Assembly (NCBI GenBank): GCA_049841135.1 | Contig: JASGHK010000003.1 | Location: 61,892-125,891, forward strand | Source: JACRCT01 sp049841135 | GTDB taxonomy: Bacteria; Myxococcota; Myxococcia; Myxococcales; UBA5297 | Length of the DNA stretch: 64,000 bases | Direction of reading: 5' to 3' | Shown: one piece after another, positions 45,572-57,257 of the stretch | How positions within the stretch are numbered: the first letter of the stretch is position 1 | Layout: the number at the start of each line of letters is the position of its first letter | Notes under the pieces: generated by a model | Seen by the model: only the letters and a program-made list of their open reading frames with translations | The model's database searches: none | Told to the model about the DNA's origin: nothing | Made by a program: the position numbers and the translations under genes

Positions 45572-47447
45572 ATGCGGACCTACTGCCTGCCGTTGCTCGC
45601 ACTCGCCCTTGCGGCGTGTGGACCCACCACCCCTATCGCCAGCCGCGACGCCGGCAACGTGAACCCTGGGGTGGAGGACTGCACCAACGGCAAGGACGAC
45701 GACGGGGACAAGAAGGCCGACTGCGCCGACCCCGACTGCGCCAGCCAGCAGATCTGCACGGGCGAGACCGACTGCGGCAACGGCGCCGACGACGACGCGG
45801 ACGGCAAGACCGACTGCGCCGACGACGACTGCACCGGAAGCGCCGCCTGCGCCTCCGAGGTCTGCGACAACGGCAAGGACGACGATGGCGACGGCAAGAT
45901 TGACTGCGCGGATTCCGCCTGCACCGCCTCCGCCAAATGCCAGGGGGGCGAGAGCGACTGCGCCAACCAGGCCGATGACGACGACGACGGCAAGACCGAC
46001 TGCGCCGACTCCGACTGCACCGGCGACGCGCACTGCGTGCCCGAGACCGCCTGCGACGACGGCCTCGACAACGAGCGCGACGGCCTGACCGACTGCGCCG
46101 ACCCGGACTGCGGCTGCGCCGCGAGCGAGACGAATTGCGCCGACGGCGTGGACGACGACAAGGACGGCAAGACCGACTGCGCCGACTCCGACTGCGCCCC
46201 CGACTCGCGCTGCATCCCGGAGACGGTCTGCGACGACGGGATCGACAACGACCGCGATGGGCAGGCGGACTGCGCGGACAGCGACTGCGCGACGAAGCCC
46301 GGCTGCGCGACGACCGAGACCCAGTGCAACGACGGCGTCGACGACGACCGGGACGGGAAGATCGACTGCCTCGACTCGGACTGCGCCGGGACGCCGGCCT
46401 GCACTCCCGAGAACTGCAGCGACGGCGCCGACAACGACGGGGACGGCAAGGTCGACTGCGCCGACTCCGACTGCACCGGCGCCCCTGCCTGCACTCCCGA
46501 GAACTGCAGCGACGGCGTCGACAACGACGGCGACACCAAGATCGACTGTGCCGACTCCGACTGCGCAGCCAGCGGCTCGTGCCACGAGTCGGCTTGCGAC
46601 AACCACCTCGACGACGACAAGGACGGCAAGACCGACTGCGCCGACCCCGACTGCGCGCTCTCCCCGGCCTGCGTGAAGGAGACGGCGTGCATCGACGGCA
46701 TCGACAACGAGGGCGACGGGAAGACCGACTGCGCCGACCCCGACTGCAGACTCGGCCTCCAATTGCTTGCCGGAGACGGCCTGCGCCGACGGCAAGGACA
46801 ACGACCTCGACGGCTGGGCCGACTGCTCGGACCCCGACTGCGCCGCGGTGTGCGGCACCAAGGAGACGGCCTGCGCCGACGGCCTGGACAACGACTCCGA
46901 CGGGAAGGTCGACTGCGCCGACTCCGACTGCGCCGCCACCACAGCCTGCACCAAGGAGACCGCCTGCGCCGACGGAGTGGACAACGACTCCGACGGCAAA
47001 GCCGACTGCGCCGACTCCGACTGCGCGGCCGCCGCGAACTGCCTCCCCAAGGAGACCGCCTGCTCCGACGGCCTGGACAACGACTCCGACGGAAAGGTCG
47101 ACTGCGCGGACTCGGACTGCGCCGGCGCCTCGAACTGCACCTACGAGGCGAACTGCTCCAACCTCGCCGACGACGACGCCGACGGGGACGTCGACTGCAT
47201 GGACGTCGACTGCGACGGCGCCTCCTGCGGCTCGGGCTGCGTCTGCTCCGCTCTCGACTGGGTCGAGACCAGCTGCGACGACGGCGTCGACAACGACGGA
47301 GACGGCTGGGCGGACTGCGACGACGCGGACTGCGACGGCTCCTGCTCGAGCTGCGGCGTGCGAGGCGATGCCCGGCCCACCTTCGGCTTGCTGATGGTCG
47401 GTGCGCTGGCGGCCTTCACCTGGCGGCGGCGGCGCCAAACGGCCTAG
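45572..47447 (+). CDS. Asp/Cys repeat lipoprotein with MYXO-CTERM-like tail, frameshifted
   Basis: The N-terminus is a lipoprotein signal (MRTYCLPLLALALAAC, Cys16). Then follow about 18 tandem repeats of 25-31 residues built on CxDGxDNDxDGKxDCADSDC. Each has a DxDxDG-like calcium loop and four Cys. The C-terminus is MYXO-CTERM-like: CSSCGVRGDARP, a helix, then WRRRRQTA. One shift at about 46745-46750 breaks repeat 12. Restoring two bases (or removing one) gives CADSASNCLP and the series continues. A double anchor (lipid and sorting tail) is odd. Probably a Ca2+-stabilised surface protein; function unknown. Confidence 0.78.
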
Positions 47448-47542
47448 CCATCTCAGCCGCCGCTGTCGCTCTCGCCTGAGGCCACCGGCCTCAGGCTGGG
47501 CGTCTGCCGCGTCGGGATGAGCCGCGCGAAGCACTCAAAAAG

Positions 47543-47576
47543 CGAAGCCCCCGCTCCATGAGGAGCGGGGGCTTCG
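47543..47576. terminator. Strong rho-independent-type hairpin
   Basis: A perfect 15-bp stem (CGAAGCCCCCGCTCC paired with GGAGCGGGGGCTTCG) closes a four-base loop ATGA. It lies 96 bases after the repeat-protein stop. The strand reading right-to-left has CTTTTTG just past the stem, so it is best suited to stop minus-strand transcription, and probably works both ways between the convergent genes. Confidence 0.7.
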
Positions 47577-47704
47577 AGAGAAAACGCGAAGTGCAACAGC
47601 CTGCTGAAGCGGCGGGGGGGGGACCAGCTCCAACCCTGCTAGCTGCACTCCGCTGCGCGTGGATTTAGCATCCTGCGTGCCAGAGAGATCCTGGCTTCTA
47701 ACCC

Positions 47705-47774
47705 GTTGAAATTACGTACCCTGACTGTTTCGCCGGCGTTTCAATCCTGAAACCATTTCACGGTTGAAATTCCG
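47705..47774. repeat. AT-rich patch with two TTTCA-N4-TGAAA dyads and a 12-base direct repeat
   Basis: GTTTCA-ATCC-TGAAAC (47738-47753) and ATTTCA-CGGT-TGAAAT (47755-47770) are adjacent perfect dyads, 17 bp centre to centre. GTTGAAATTACG (47705-47716) and GTTGAAATTCCG (47763-47774) repeat with one mismatch. The patch is far more AT-rich than its surroundings, in the 438-base convergent gap 47448-47885. No gene is visible in the gap apart from these and the hairpins. Operators or RNA structures are possible. Confidence 0.45.
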
Positions 47775-47814
47775 CTTTGCAGAAGCGAAAGGGCGGCGCG
47801 CCACTGGCAAACGC

Positions 47815-47856
47815 TTGAAAAGACAGGCCCGCCCAACCATTTCGGTCGGGCGGGCC
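47815..47856 (-). terminator. Terminator hairpin after the S41 protease gene
   Basis: GGCCCGCCC (47826-47834) and GGGCGGGCC (47848-47856) form a perfect 9-bp stem, extended by ACC/GGT inside the loop. Read on the minus strand, the stem is followed by a T-rich tract TCTTTTC. It lies about 30 bases past the S41 stop at 47886, which supports ending that gene there. Confidence 0.65.
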
Positions 47857-47885
47857 GCTGGATTCGGACAAGGTAGGTGCGCCGC

Positions 47886-51153
<3,268 letters not shown>

Positions 51154-51414
51154 CTATCGACGGGACGCGGCACGAAGGCCGCCCGGGAGCACCCCGGCAG
51201 CTTCAACTTGGGCGAATCGGGTTGGTAGCAAGACTGCCCCTGGCGCAAGGTTTCGCGGGGCGTTCAGCCTTGCGATCGCTTGCTGGCCAGTTGCCATCTT
51301 AATCACCGCCTCCAGGCCCTTCAAGGCGACAAACCTGCTTCAGTTCGCGGGGTTGCCAGCTCCCGGGCCCAACAGCCCCGGGTCGGAAAAGATGCCCGGA
51401 AGTGCGAGCCGCAG

Positions 51415-51442
51415 GCCGTAGGCTTTAGGCTGTGGGCCGTGA
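51415..51442 (+). repeat. Degenerate heptameric repeat overlapping the mobA start
   Basis: Four degenerate heptads (GCCGTAG, GCTTTAG, GCTGTGG, GCCGTGA) follow the GCYGTAG pattern of 26720-26747. The GTG of the last unit is the mobA start codon, so the series may affect translation. Confidence 0.5.
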
Positions 51443-52032
51443 TCGAGAACGCCACAGCTGTGATCGTCGCCGGTGGGCAAGGCACTCGCATGGGCGGGGC
51501 CTCGAAGGCCTTCCTGGAGGTCGGAGGGCGCAGCATCCTGGAGCGCCAGCTCGAGGTGCTGCGGTCCCTCTTCGCCCAGATCGTGGTCTGCGCCCCGGAT
51601 TCGGGCCCCTTCGCTCCCTTCGGGCTGCGAGCGGTGCCTGACCGCTTTGCCGGCAAGGGCGCGCCCGGTGGAGTGCACGCCGCGCTGGCGGCCATCGACA
51701 GCGAGTGGGCGTTCTGCGTCGCCTGCGACATGCCGTTCCTTCGCCCCGAGCCCATCGAGCTGCTGGCCAGGCGCAGAGCTTTGGACGTCGATGCGGTCAT
51801 TCCGATGCGATCCGGGTTCCTCGAGCCGCTCTTCGCGTTCTACAACGTTCGGCTCGAGCCGCCGTTCTCGGCTGCGCTGGGAGCGGGCAATCCATCGCTC
51901 GTCCGACTGCTGGAATCGGCTCGCGTGGTCCGAGTGCCCGACGCGGCGCTGGATGCGGTCGACCCAGGCCTGCGCGCACTTGAAAACGTCAATACTCCCG
52001 AGGAGTTGCGGCGCGCGCGCGAGCGAAAGTAG
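51439..52032 (+). CDS. mobA: Molybdenum cofactor guanylyltransferase
   Basis: MobA links GMP to molybdopterin to make MGD. The 197-residue protein starts with GTG at 51439, giving MIENATAVIVAGGQGTRMGG; the GG-x-G-x-RMGG-x-SK loop is the NTP-transferase signature. The metal-binding Asp is in CVACDMPFLRP, and the C-terminus has NVNTPEEL. In-frame codons upstream to 51280 add an unlikely leader. Other small nucleotidyltransferases (MocA type) share these motifs. It has no Mo-enzyme genes beside it. It is convergent with the beta-helix gene (52048). Confidence 0.85.
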   Translation: MIENATAVIVAGGQGTRMGGASKAFLEVGGRSILERQLEVLRSLFAQIVVCAPDSGPFAPFGLRAVPDRFAGKGAPGGVHAALAAIDSEWAFCVACDMPFLRPEPIELLARRRALDVDAVIPMRSGFLEPLFAFYNVRLEPPFSAALGAGNPSLVRLLESARVVRVPDAALDAVDPGLRALENVNTPEELRRARERK

Positions 52033-52047
52033 CCGACCTGCTGGCCA

Positions 52048-53343
52048 TCATCGCGACTTGACGGCTTCGTGGATGAACCGGTCGAACTGCGCGTCGACTC
52101 TCGCGCTGCCGGTGACCGAAAGCCCGGTGCCAGACTCGAGGACCTGCGCTCCTTCCAGCTGCATCTGAACACCATTTTCGGCCCTGATTCCAGAGCCTTG
52201 CACCCGAAACACCTCCAGCCCCAGGACCTGGGCGCGAACGCCACCGACGAGGGTCAGTCCGTTGCCGCTGCACTCCTCGGCGAACACCCCCCGAACCTCC
52301 GCCTGGGCGTCTTCTACATACAGCGCATCGCCCTCCGTCTCGGTGCTCGCTCGCCGAATCACCGTGCCGGTCACGGTCGCACTTCCGCGGTGAACCGCGA
52401 TGCCGGTCGCGCCTGGCGAAGCGATGACTCCCTCGATGACCTCGAGTCGTGAGGCGATCCCGGCGACCGCGGCGAGCCTCGCCGGACCGGCGTAGACCAG
52501 GTGTCTCAACTGCAACCGCGATTCGCCCTGCACGGTGATCCCCGCCTCTTCACAGAAGCCGACCGCAGCCTCTTCCACCACCGCCTCGGAGTTGGAGCTG
52601 ACCACGATCCCCTTGGCCCACCGCGAGACCACGACCTCCCGCAGCGTCGCCTTGGAATCGAGCTGAACGGTGATCCCCTCTCCGCGCCCCTGCGCCACGA
52701 CCGCTCCGACCACCCGGCCGCGGCTGAAGCCCTCGAAGAGGATGCCGCCGAGCGCGCCCTCGATCTCCACGTCCTCGATGTCCAACTCGGCGATGTGACC
52801 GTAGACGGCCCAGTGAAAGGGCCCGTCGAAACGGGAGCCCACCACCCTGACGGAAGCCTCGGTGGCTTCGATCCCGTACAGGCCCCTGCGTTCGAAGAGC
52901 GCCGCGAACTTTCCCCCGCGGATCTCGACCTTGCTCTTGGCCGGTACCCTCACGCCCGCCACCCGCTGGGCCGAGAAGTCCACGTCCACCAGCCTGGCTC
53001 CGTCGCTGGCCTGGACGCCGACTTCACCTCCCTGCACCGCGAAGTGTTCGAGCCGCGCCGGCGCCTGCAGCGCCACGACCGTCCCACTCGCATCCGGCGC
53101 GGCGATGACCGACGCCTTGCCGCCGCGCAGAGTGATCGTCTTCGACACCACGACCCGCTCGGTGAACAGGCCGGTCCCGAGCTCGACGGTGTCACCGTCC
53201 TTCGCCGCCTGGAGGGCTGCGGCGATGGTCCGGAAAGGCTTCGCTTGGCTGCCGTCCGCGTCCGGGACGACGCTGCGAACATCGACGAACAGCGTGGTCG
53301 CCCCCGAGGTCAGGACCAGCAACCCGGAGAGCGCCGCGATCAC
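52048..53343 (-). CDS. Right-handed beta-helix repeat protein
   Basis: A 431-residue secreted protein (hydrophobic start MIAALSGLLVLTSGATT). It begins with a periodic-copper-binding/pectate-lyase-like opening (DADGSQAKPFRTIAAALQAA, GDTVELGTGLFTE). It continues as repeated short strands with the G-I/V-x-x pattern of parallel beta helices (GRGEGITVQLDS, EEAGITVQGES, ATGIAVHRGS). No catalytic Asp/Arg set of a polysaccharide lyase is evident, so a binding or structural role is likely. Its GTG start overlaps the stop of the gene before it by four bases (GTGA). It is the last of a three-gene operon with the M23 peptidase. Confidence 0.72.
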   Translation of the reverse strand: MIAALSGLLVLTSGATTLFVDVRSVVPDADGSQAKPFRTIAAALQAAKDGDTVELGTGLFTERVVVSKTITLRGGKASVIAAPDASGTVVALQAPARLEHFAVQGGEVGVQASDGARLVDVDFSAQRVAGVRVPAKSKVEIRGGKFAALFERRGLYGIEATEASVRVVGSRFDGPFHWAVYGHIAELDIEDVEIEGALGGILFEGFSRGRVVGAVVAQGRGEGITVQLDSKATLREVVVSRWAKGIVVSSNSEAVVEEAAVGFCEEAGITVQGESRLQLRHLVYAGPARLAAVAGIASRLEVIEGVIASPGATGIAVHRGSATVTGTVIRRASTETEGDALYVEDAQAEVRGVFAEECSGNGLTLVGGVRAQVLGLEVFRVQGSGIRAENGVQMQLEGAQVLESGTGLSVTGSARVDAQFDRFIHEAVKSR

Positions 53344-53780
53344 TTGGCCGTTCCCGGCGGCAGCGCGAGCGGAGGACCCTTGGGCTTCTGCTCCTCGGCG
53401 CGCAGGTCGATGGCGTGGCGCACCTCACCCGTGCCCCACTTCGCGTACATCTGCTCGCCGGTCATGCCGAGCTGCGCGCCGGCGAACTCCATCAAGTCCT
53501 TCATGTGCACGAAGAGCAGCTCGTCCGCGACGAAGAGCGACGCGAAGACTCCGCCGTACTTCGGCGGCCGGATCCCCAGCGACTCGAGGTGGTAGACCAT
53601 CCGCGCCACGAGCTTGGTCTCCATCCACTCCTTGCCTGCCTGGGGCTCGAGGACGGCCTCGAAGCTGCGCACCTGCTCGCCCAGCGTCTGGCGGACTCGC
53701 GCGATGGCTGCGTTGGCCTCCCGAGCGGGCGCCCGGTCGAAGGCCTTCTCCAAGAGCGGTGCGAAGAACGTCGTGTCCAT
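53340..53780 (-). CDS. Hypothetical 146-residue protein of the M23 operon
   Basis: A soluble, helical protein with no signal peptide. Residues 20-60 carry Ala/Arg/Glu-rich helices (AREANAAIARVRQTLGEQ). The middle has conserved-looking aromatic positions (LGIRPPKYGGVFASLFVADE), and the tail is Pro-rich. Its ATG is 17 bases after the stop of the M23 gene and its stop overlaps the GTG of the beta-helix gene, so it is translated with both. I recognise no family. Confidence 0.6.
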   Translation of the reverse strand: MDTTFFAPLLEKAFDRAPAREANAAIARVRQTLGEQVRSFEAVLEPQAGKEWMETKLVARMVYHLESLGIRPPKYGGVFASLFVADELLFVHMKDLMEFAGAQLGMTGEQMYAKWGTGEVRHAIDLRAEEQKPKGPPLALPPGTAK

Positions 53781-53797
53781 GGTCGAAGTCTCGGGCC

Positions 53798-54757
53798 TCA
53801 GGGGGCCGCGCTGTAGATTTCTTCGTAGGCGGGGTCGGGAAGGACGGCAAGCGGGTCGACGGGCGAGCCCTCCATCCAGATCTCGAGGTGCAGGTGCGGT
53901 CCGGTGCTGCGGCCGGTGTTGCCCGCCAGGCCCAGCGGCCCACGCGCCGGGACCTGCATCCCCTCGGTCACCAGGAGCGTCGAGAGGTGGCTGTAGGAGG
54001 TCTTCATGCCGCCCGGATGCTCAATCTCCACGTGGAGCCCATGGCCGGCGTACTTGCGCGCCATCACCACCGTCCCCTGCGCGACCGCCTGGATGAGCTG
54101 CCCGGTCTCCGCCTTCAGGTCCACCCCCTGGTGCTCGCGGTCCTCGCCGTTGAACGGGTCGGCGCGCATGCCGAAGAGCGAGGTCACCACCACCGGGTCG
54201 ATCGGCCAGTACAGACGCTTGACCGGCTTGTTGTGCTGCTGGATCGCGCGAATCTCGACGAGCCGCTGGTCGAGCGCCTTGGCGCGCGCCTGGATGCCAG
54301 CCGACAGGCCGTCGGGCATGGCCAGGTAGTGCTCCTTGTCCATCTCCAGCTCCGCCTCGAGCGCGACGCGGGCGCGGACGGCGTCGAGCGGCAGGATCTT
54401 GTCGGCGCTGACCCGGAGCAGCCGATCGATGTGCCCCAGCACCTCCGACCAGTTGCTGCGCACCGCCGGCGGCATGGCGATGCCCTTCTCGGTCGTGAAC
54501 CGCGCCTGCCGCTGCTGGAGCGCGAAGACCATGATCTCGTTGTCGATTCGGACGGCGGGCACGAACTCCTTCTTCGGCTCGCCCAGGGTCTCCACCTTGC
54601 GCAGGCTGGGCTCGGAGCGCGCGAGCAGGGGCTGTGGCGCCAGCTGGTAGGGCAGGAAGGGCTTGTGGGGCTCCTCGCGCTTGGGCGCCGTCGCGCAGGC
54701 AGCACAGATCGCGCTCGAGGCGGCGAACAGGAGGAAGGTGGCGACGCGAGCGGCCAT
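53798..54757 (-). CDS. M23-family (LytM-type) metallopeptidase lipoprotein
   Basis: A 319-residue peptidoglycan endopeptidase candidate. The ATG at 54757 gives a lipoprotein signal MAARVATFLLFAASSAICAAC (Cys21). Residues 30-180 contain a coiled-coil region. The LytM domain has its zinc ligands intact: His209 and Asp213 (EHQGVDL), and His288-x-His290 (GPHLHLEIW). The ligands are all present, so hydrolase activity rather than an EnvC-like role is plausible. First gene of a three-gene operon. Confidence 0.85.
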   Translation of the reverse strand: MAARVATFLLFAASSAICAACATAPKREEPHKPFLPYQLAPQPLLARSEPSLRKVETLGEPKKEFVPAVRIDNEIMVFALQQRQARFTTEKGIAMPPAVRSNWSEVLGHIDRLLRVSADKILPLDAVRARVALEAELEMDKEHYLAMPDGLSAGIQARAKALDQRLVEIRAIQQHNKPVKRLYWPIDPVVVTSLFGMRADPFNGEDREHQGVDLKAETGQLIQAVAQGTVVMARKYAGHGLHVEIEHPGGMKTSYSHLSTLLVTEGMQVPARGPLGLAGNTGRSTGPHLHLEIWMEGSPVDPLAVLPDPAYEEIYSAAP

Positions 54758-54871
54758 GAGTGCCCGGATCGTAGCACCCGATCTCGCGGGCTCAAGAAGC
54801 TGGCCGAGGCGTATTGGGGCGGCTTCCCGCGCCTTGGCCCGTGTTAGAACTGGGCTCCTTTCGGAGCCTGA

Positions 54872-55882
54872 ATGATCTGCCCGCGCTGCCAAAGCCCGCT
54901 CGAGGACTCGACCGCCAAGTTCTGCCCCCTGTGCGGCGCGAGCGTGATTCCCCCGCCCCAGCCGCAACCGCCGCCGCAGGAGCCCGCAACTCCCGGCCTG
55001 GGCGGACCGACCTGGAAGCCCGAGCCGGTCAGCGCCTCACCTCACACGGGTTCGGCGCAGCCACCTCCTGCATCGCCAAGCACCGCGCACTGCGCCGTGC
55101 ACGCCGACCGCACCGCGGTGGACATCTGCAGCCGCTGCGGCACCTTCGCTTGCCGCGAGTGCCTGGTCATCGGCAAGGACGGCCAGGGCGTCTGCTCCGC
55201 GTGCCTCGCGCGGCAGGGCGGCGAGGCCGCGCCTCTGCCGTGGGAGCAGCGCAGCGAGCTGGGCTTCTTCAAGGCCTACTGGGAGACGGCCAAGGCCATC
55301 ATGTTCTCCCCCCAGACCGCCTTCGAGCGGGTCCAGCCCGAGACGGGCAAGTGGTGGGACCCGCTCAGCTTCGCCATCATCTCCAACTTCCTGGCCGCTT
55401 CCGGCACCTTGGTCGTGTACGGCTTCGCGGCGTTGTTCGGCGCCCTGGCGGCCGTGATCGGCGCCGGCAACAGTGGCAGCAGCGACCTGAGTGCGCCGGC
55501 GTTCGTGGGGGTGGTGGCGCTGATCGTCATCGGGACCGCCATCATCATCCCCATCAACTCCGTCCTCTTCTCCTTCCTGGTCTCCGGAGTCGAGCACCTC
55601 ACCCTGAAGCTCGTGGGAGTCCAGACGCGGCCCTTCGAGGCCAGCCTGCGGGTCGTCTGCTACGGGCACGCGCCGATGTTCTGGGGCGTCGTCCCCTTCT
55701 GCAGCGGGTACGCCTATCCCGTCTGGATGGCGGTTTGCCTCGTCTTCGGCCACAAGGCCATCCACCGAACGACGGGCGGAAAGGCCGCAGCGGGAGTACT
55801 GCTGCCAGGAGCCCTGTGCTGCGGCGCGGCGGCGGTCGTCTACGGAATCTTCATCGCAGCGGTCTTGGCCGGAAAGAACTAG
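54872..55882 (+). CDS. Zinc-ribbon / B-box-like / Yip1-domain membrane protein
   Basis: A 336-residue protein. An N-terminal zinc ribbon (MICPRCQSPLEDSTAKFC, CGAS) is followed by a Pro-rich linker (30-70). A second Cys/His module (CAVHADRTAVDICSRCGTFAC, CLARQ) resembles a B-box or DZR zinc finger. Residues about 130-330 form a Yip1-type domain with five helices. Yip1 domains in eukaryotes act in membrane traffic; the bacterial ones are uncharacterised. First gene of a likely operon with the PilZ and kinase-like genes (22-base gap). Confidence 0.78.
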   Translation: MICPRCQSPLEDSTAKFCPLCGASVIPPPQPQPPPQEPATPGLGGPTWKPEPVSASPHTGSAQPPPASPSTAHCAVHADRTAVDICSRCGTFACRECLVIGKDGQGVCSACLARQGGEAAPLPWEQRSELGFFKAYWETAKAIMFSPQTAFERVQPETGKWWDPLSFAIISNFLAASGTLVVYGFAALFGALAAVIGAGNSGSSDLSAPAFVGVVALIVIGTAIIIPINSVLFSFLVSGVEHLTLKLVGVQTRPFEASLRVVCYGHAPMFWGVVPFCSGYAYPVWMAVCLVFGHKAIHRTTGGKAAAGVLLPGALCCGAAAVVYGIFIAAVLAGKN

Positions 55883-55904
55883 GAACCGGTCACCCGAGGG
55901 CACC

Positions 55905-56555
55905 ATGGCGGAGCAGCCCAAGATCAAGCAGCCCCTCACGCTGGAGTACGTCGACAATCTGGGCCAGCGGACCATCTTCGAAGGCGTCGTCGCGCAGCTG
56001 GCGAGCGGCATGTTCCAGGCCTCGCTCGCGCCCAACGAAGCCACGCTCGACCCCGGCGACGAGGTGCGGGTGCGCTACTGCGACGAGAAGGGCCTGTGCT
56101 TCTTCTCCACCCGCGTGCTGGAGGTCCAGCCCGGCAAGCGCGTCTCGGTCTGGCTCGGGAACGGCGAGAAGGCGCAGCGCTCGCAGCGCCGCCGGTTCAT
56201 GCGACTGGGTGTGCAGGTGCCGGCCGCGTGCATCCGCCTGGACGCCAAGGGCTCGCCACGCGAGGAGTGCTCGACGACGACGCTGGAGCTGGGTGGCAAC
56301 GGCGCAGGCATCCTCTCGAACACGCCCTTCACGGTGGGCGAGCGGGTGCGCTTCACGCTCGACTTCGGCGAGGACTGGGGCAGCGCGCAGGGCGTGGCGA
56401 TGGTGAAGCGCTCGGTGCTGGCCCTGACTCCCCAAGGAGCGGAGCACCGGGTGGCGCTGCAGTTCACCGAGATCGACGCCAAGAGCCAGGCGAAGATCCT
56501 CTCGTATCTGGTCGCCGCCCGAGCCGAGGGCATCGCCGTGCGCCCGGAGACGTGA
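55905..56555 (+). CDS. YcgR-like PilZ-domain protein
   Basis: A 216-residue protein with an N-terminal YcgR-N-like part and a C-terminal PilZ domain (about 100-200). The c-di-GMP-binding motif is RRRFMRLGV near residue 98, with LGGNGAGILSNTPF taking the place of the D/NxSxxG motif. Its stop overlaps the GTG of the next gene (GTGA), implying coupled translation. It probably senses c-di-GMP and may signal to the kinase-like partner. Confidence 0.75.
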   Translation: MAEQPKIKQPLTLEYVDNLGQRTIFEGVVAQLASGMFQASLAPNEATLDPGDEVRVRYCDEKGLCFFSTRVLEVQPGKRVSVWLGNGEKAQRSQRRRFMRLGVQVPAACIRLDAKGSPREECSTTTLELGGNGAGILSNTPFTVGERVRFTLDFGEDWGSAQGVAMVKRSVLALTPQGAEHRVALQFTEIDAKSQAKILSYLVAARAEGIAVRPET

Positions 56556-57248
56556 CCGCCGGCAAGACGCTGTGGAGTGCGGAGGGGACGACCGTGGCCG
56601 ACCAGAATCCAGCGGGAGCACGTCTACTGGCACGAGCTGCGCTCGCCCATCGGCACGCTCATCAGCCTGCTCGACGTGGCGGCGGATGCCTACGCCCAGG
56701 ACGTGCCGCCCGAGCTGCTCGACCTCCTCCAGCGCGCCCGGCGCCAGGCGTACCGGCTCTCGGAGATGGCCGCCGCCGCGCACGACATGGAGCGGCTTCG
56801 TTGGGGCGCGCTGTCCATCCGCAAGCAGCCCCTGGAGTTGCCGCAGGCCCTCCAGCAGGCCGTGAGCGCGGTGGCCGCCGCGGCCGAGAAGCGCGGAGTG
56901 GCGCTCGAGGTGCGCCCCGCCGCGCCGCTCGTGGTGATGAGCGATGCCGTCCTGCTCGGGCGCTGCCTGGAGTGTCTGCTGCGTGCGTCCGTCGAGGCAT
57001 CGGTGCCGGGCGGTGCGGTGGCGGTGGAGATCGCACTCGCCGACGAGAAGACGACCGTGCGCGCGCACATCGCCAAGCCGGCCAACCCCGAAGGCCTCGC
57101 CGTCGCATTCACGCTCGAGAGCGCGCTCGGCATCCGCGGCGGGACCGCCCTGGGCCTGCATGAGGTCAAGCTGCTCGTCGAGGCGATGGGCGGCGCCGTG
57201 GCCGTGAACGAGTGCGCGCTCGAGCTGTGCCTGCCACGCGGCGCGTAG
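56552..57248 (+). CDS. HisKA-containing histidine-kinase-like protein with degenerate ATPase, probably frameshifted
   Basis: The frame from GTG 56577 gives 223 residues. A better start is the GTG at 56552, coupled to the PilZ stop (GTGA), if one base is dropped near 56606 (giving VADQIQREHVYWHELRSP). The HisKA motif HELRSPIGTLISLLD has the phosphoacceptor His. The ATPase part has no N-box Asn (RCLECLLRASVEA) and no clear G1 D-x-G motif, though GTALGLHEVKLLVEAMGG resembles G2. Probably a pseudokinase or phosphotransfer protein. Confidence 0.65.
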
Positions 57249-57257
57249 CTCCCGCGG

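Noticed and set aside
47700..47780. CRISPR-like GTTTCAATCC string
   Set aside because: No regularly spaced repeat copies and no cas genes are present; the dyads are 17 bp apart, too close for spacers.
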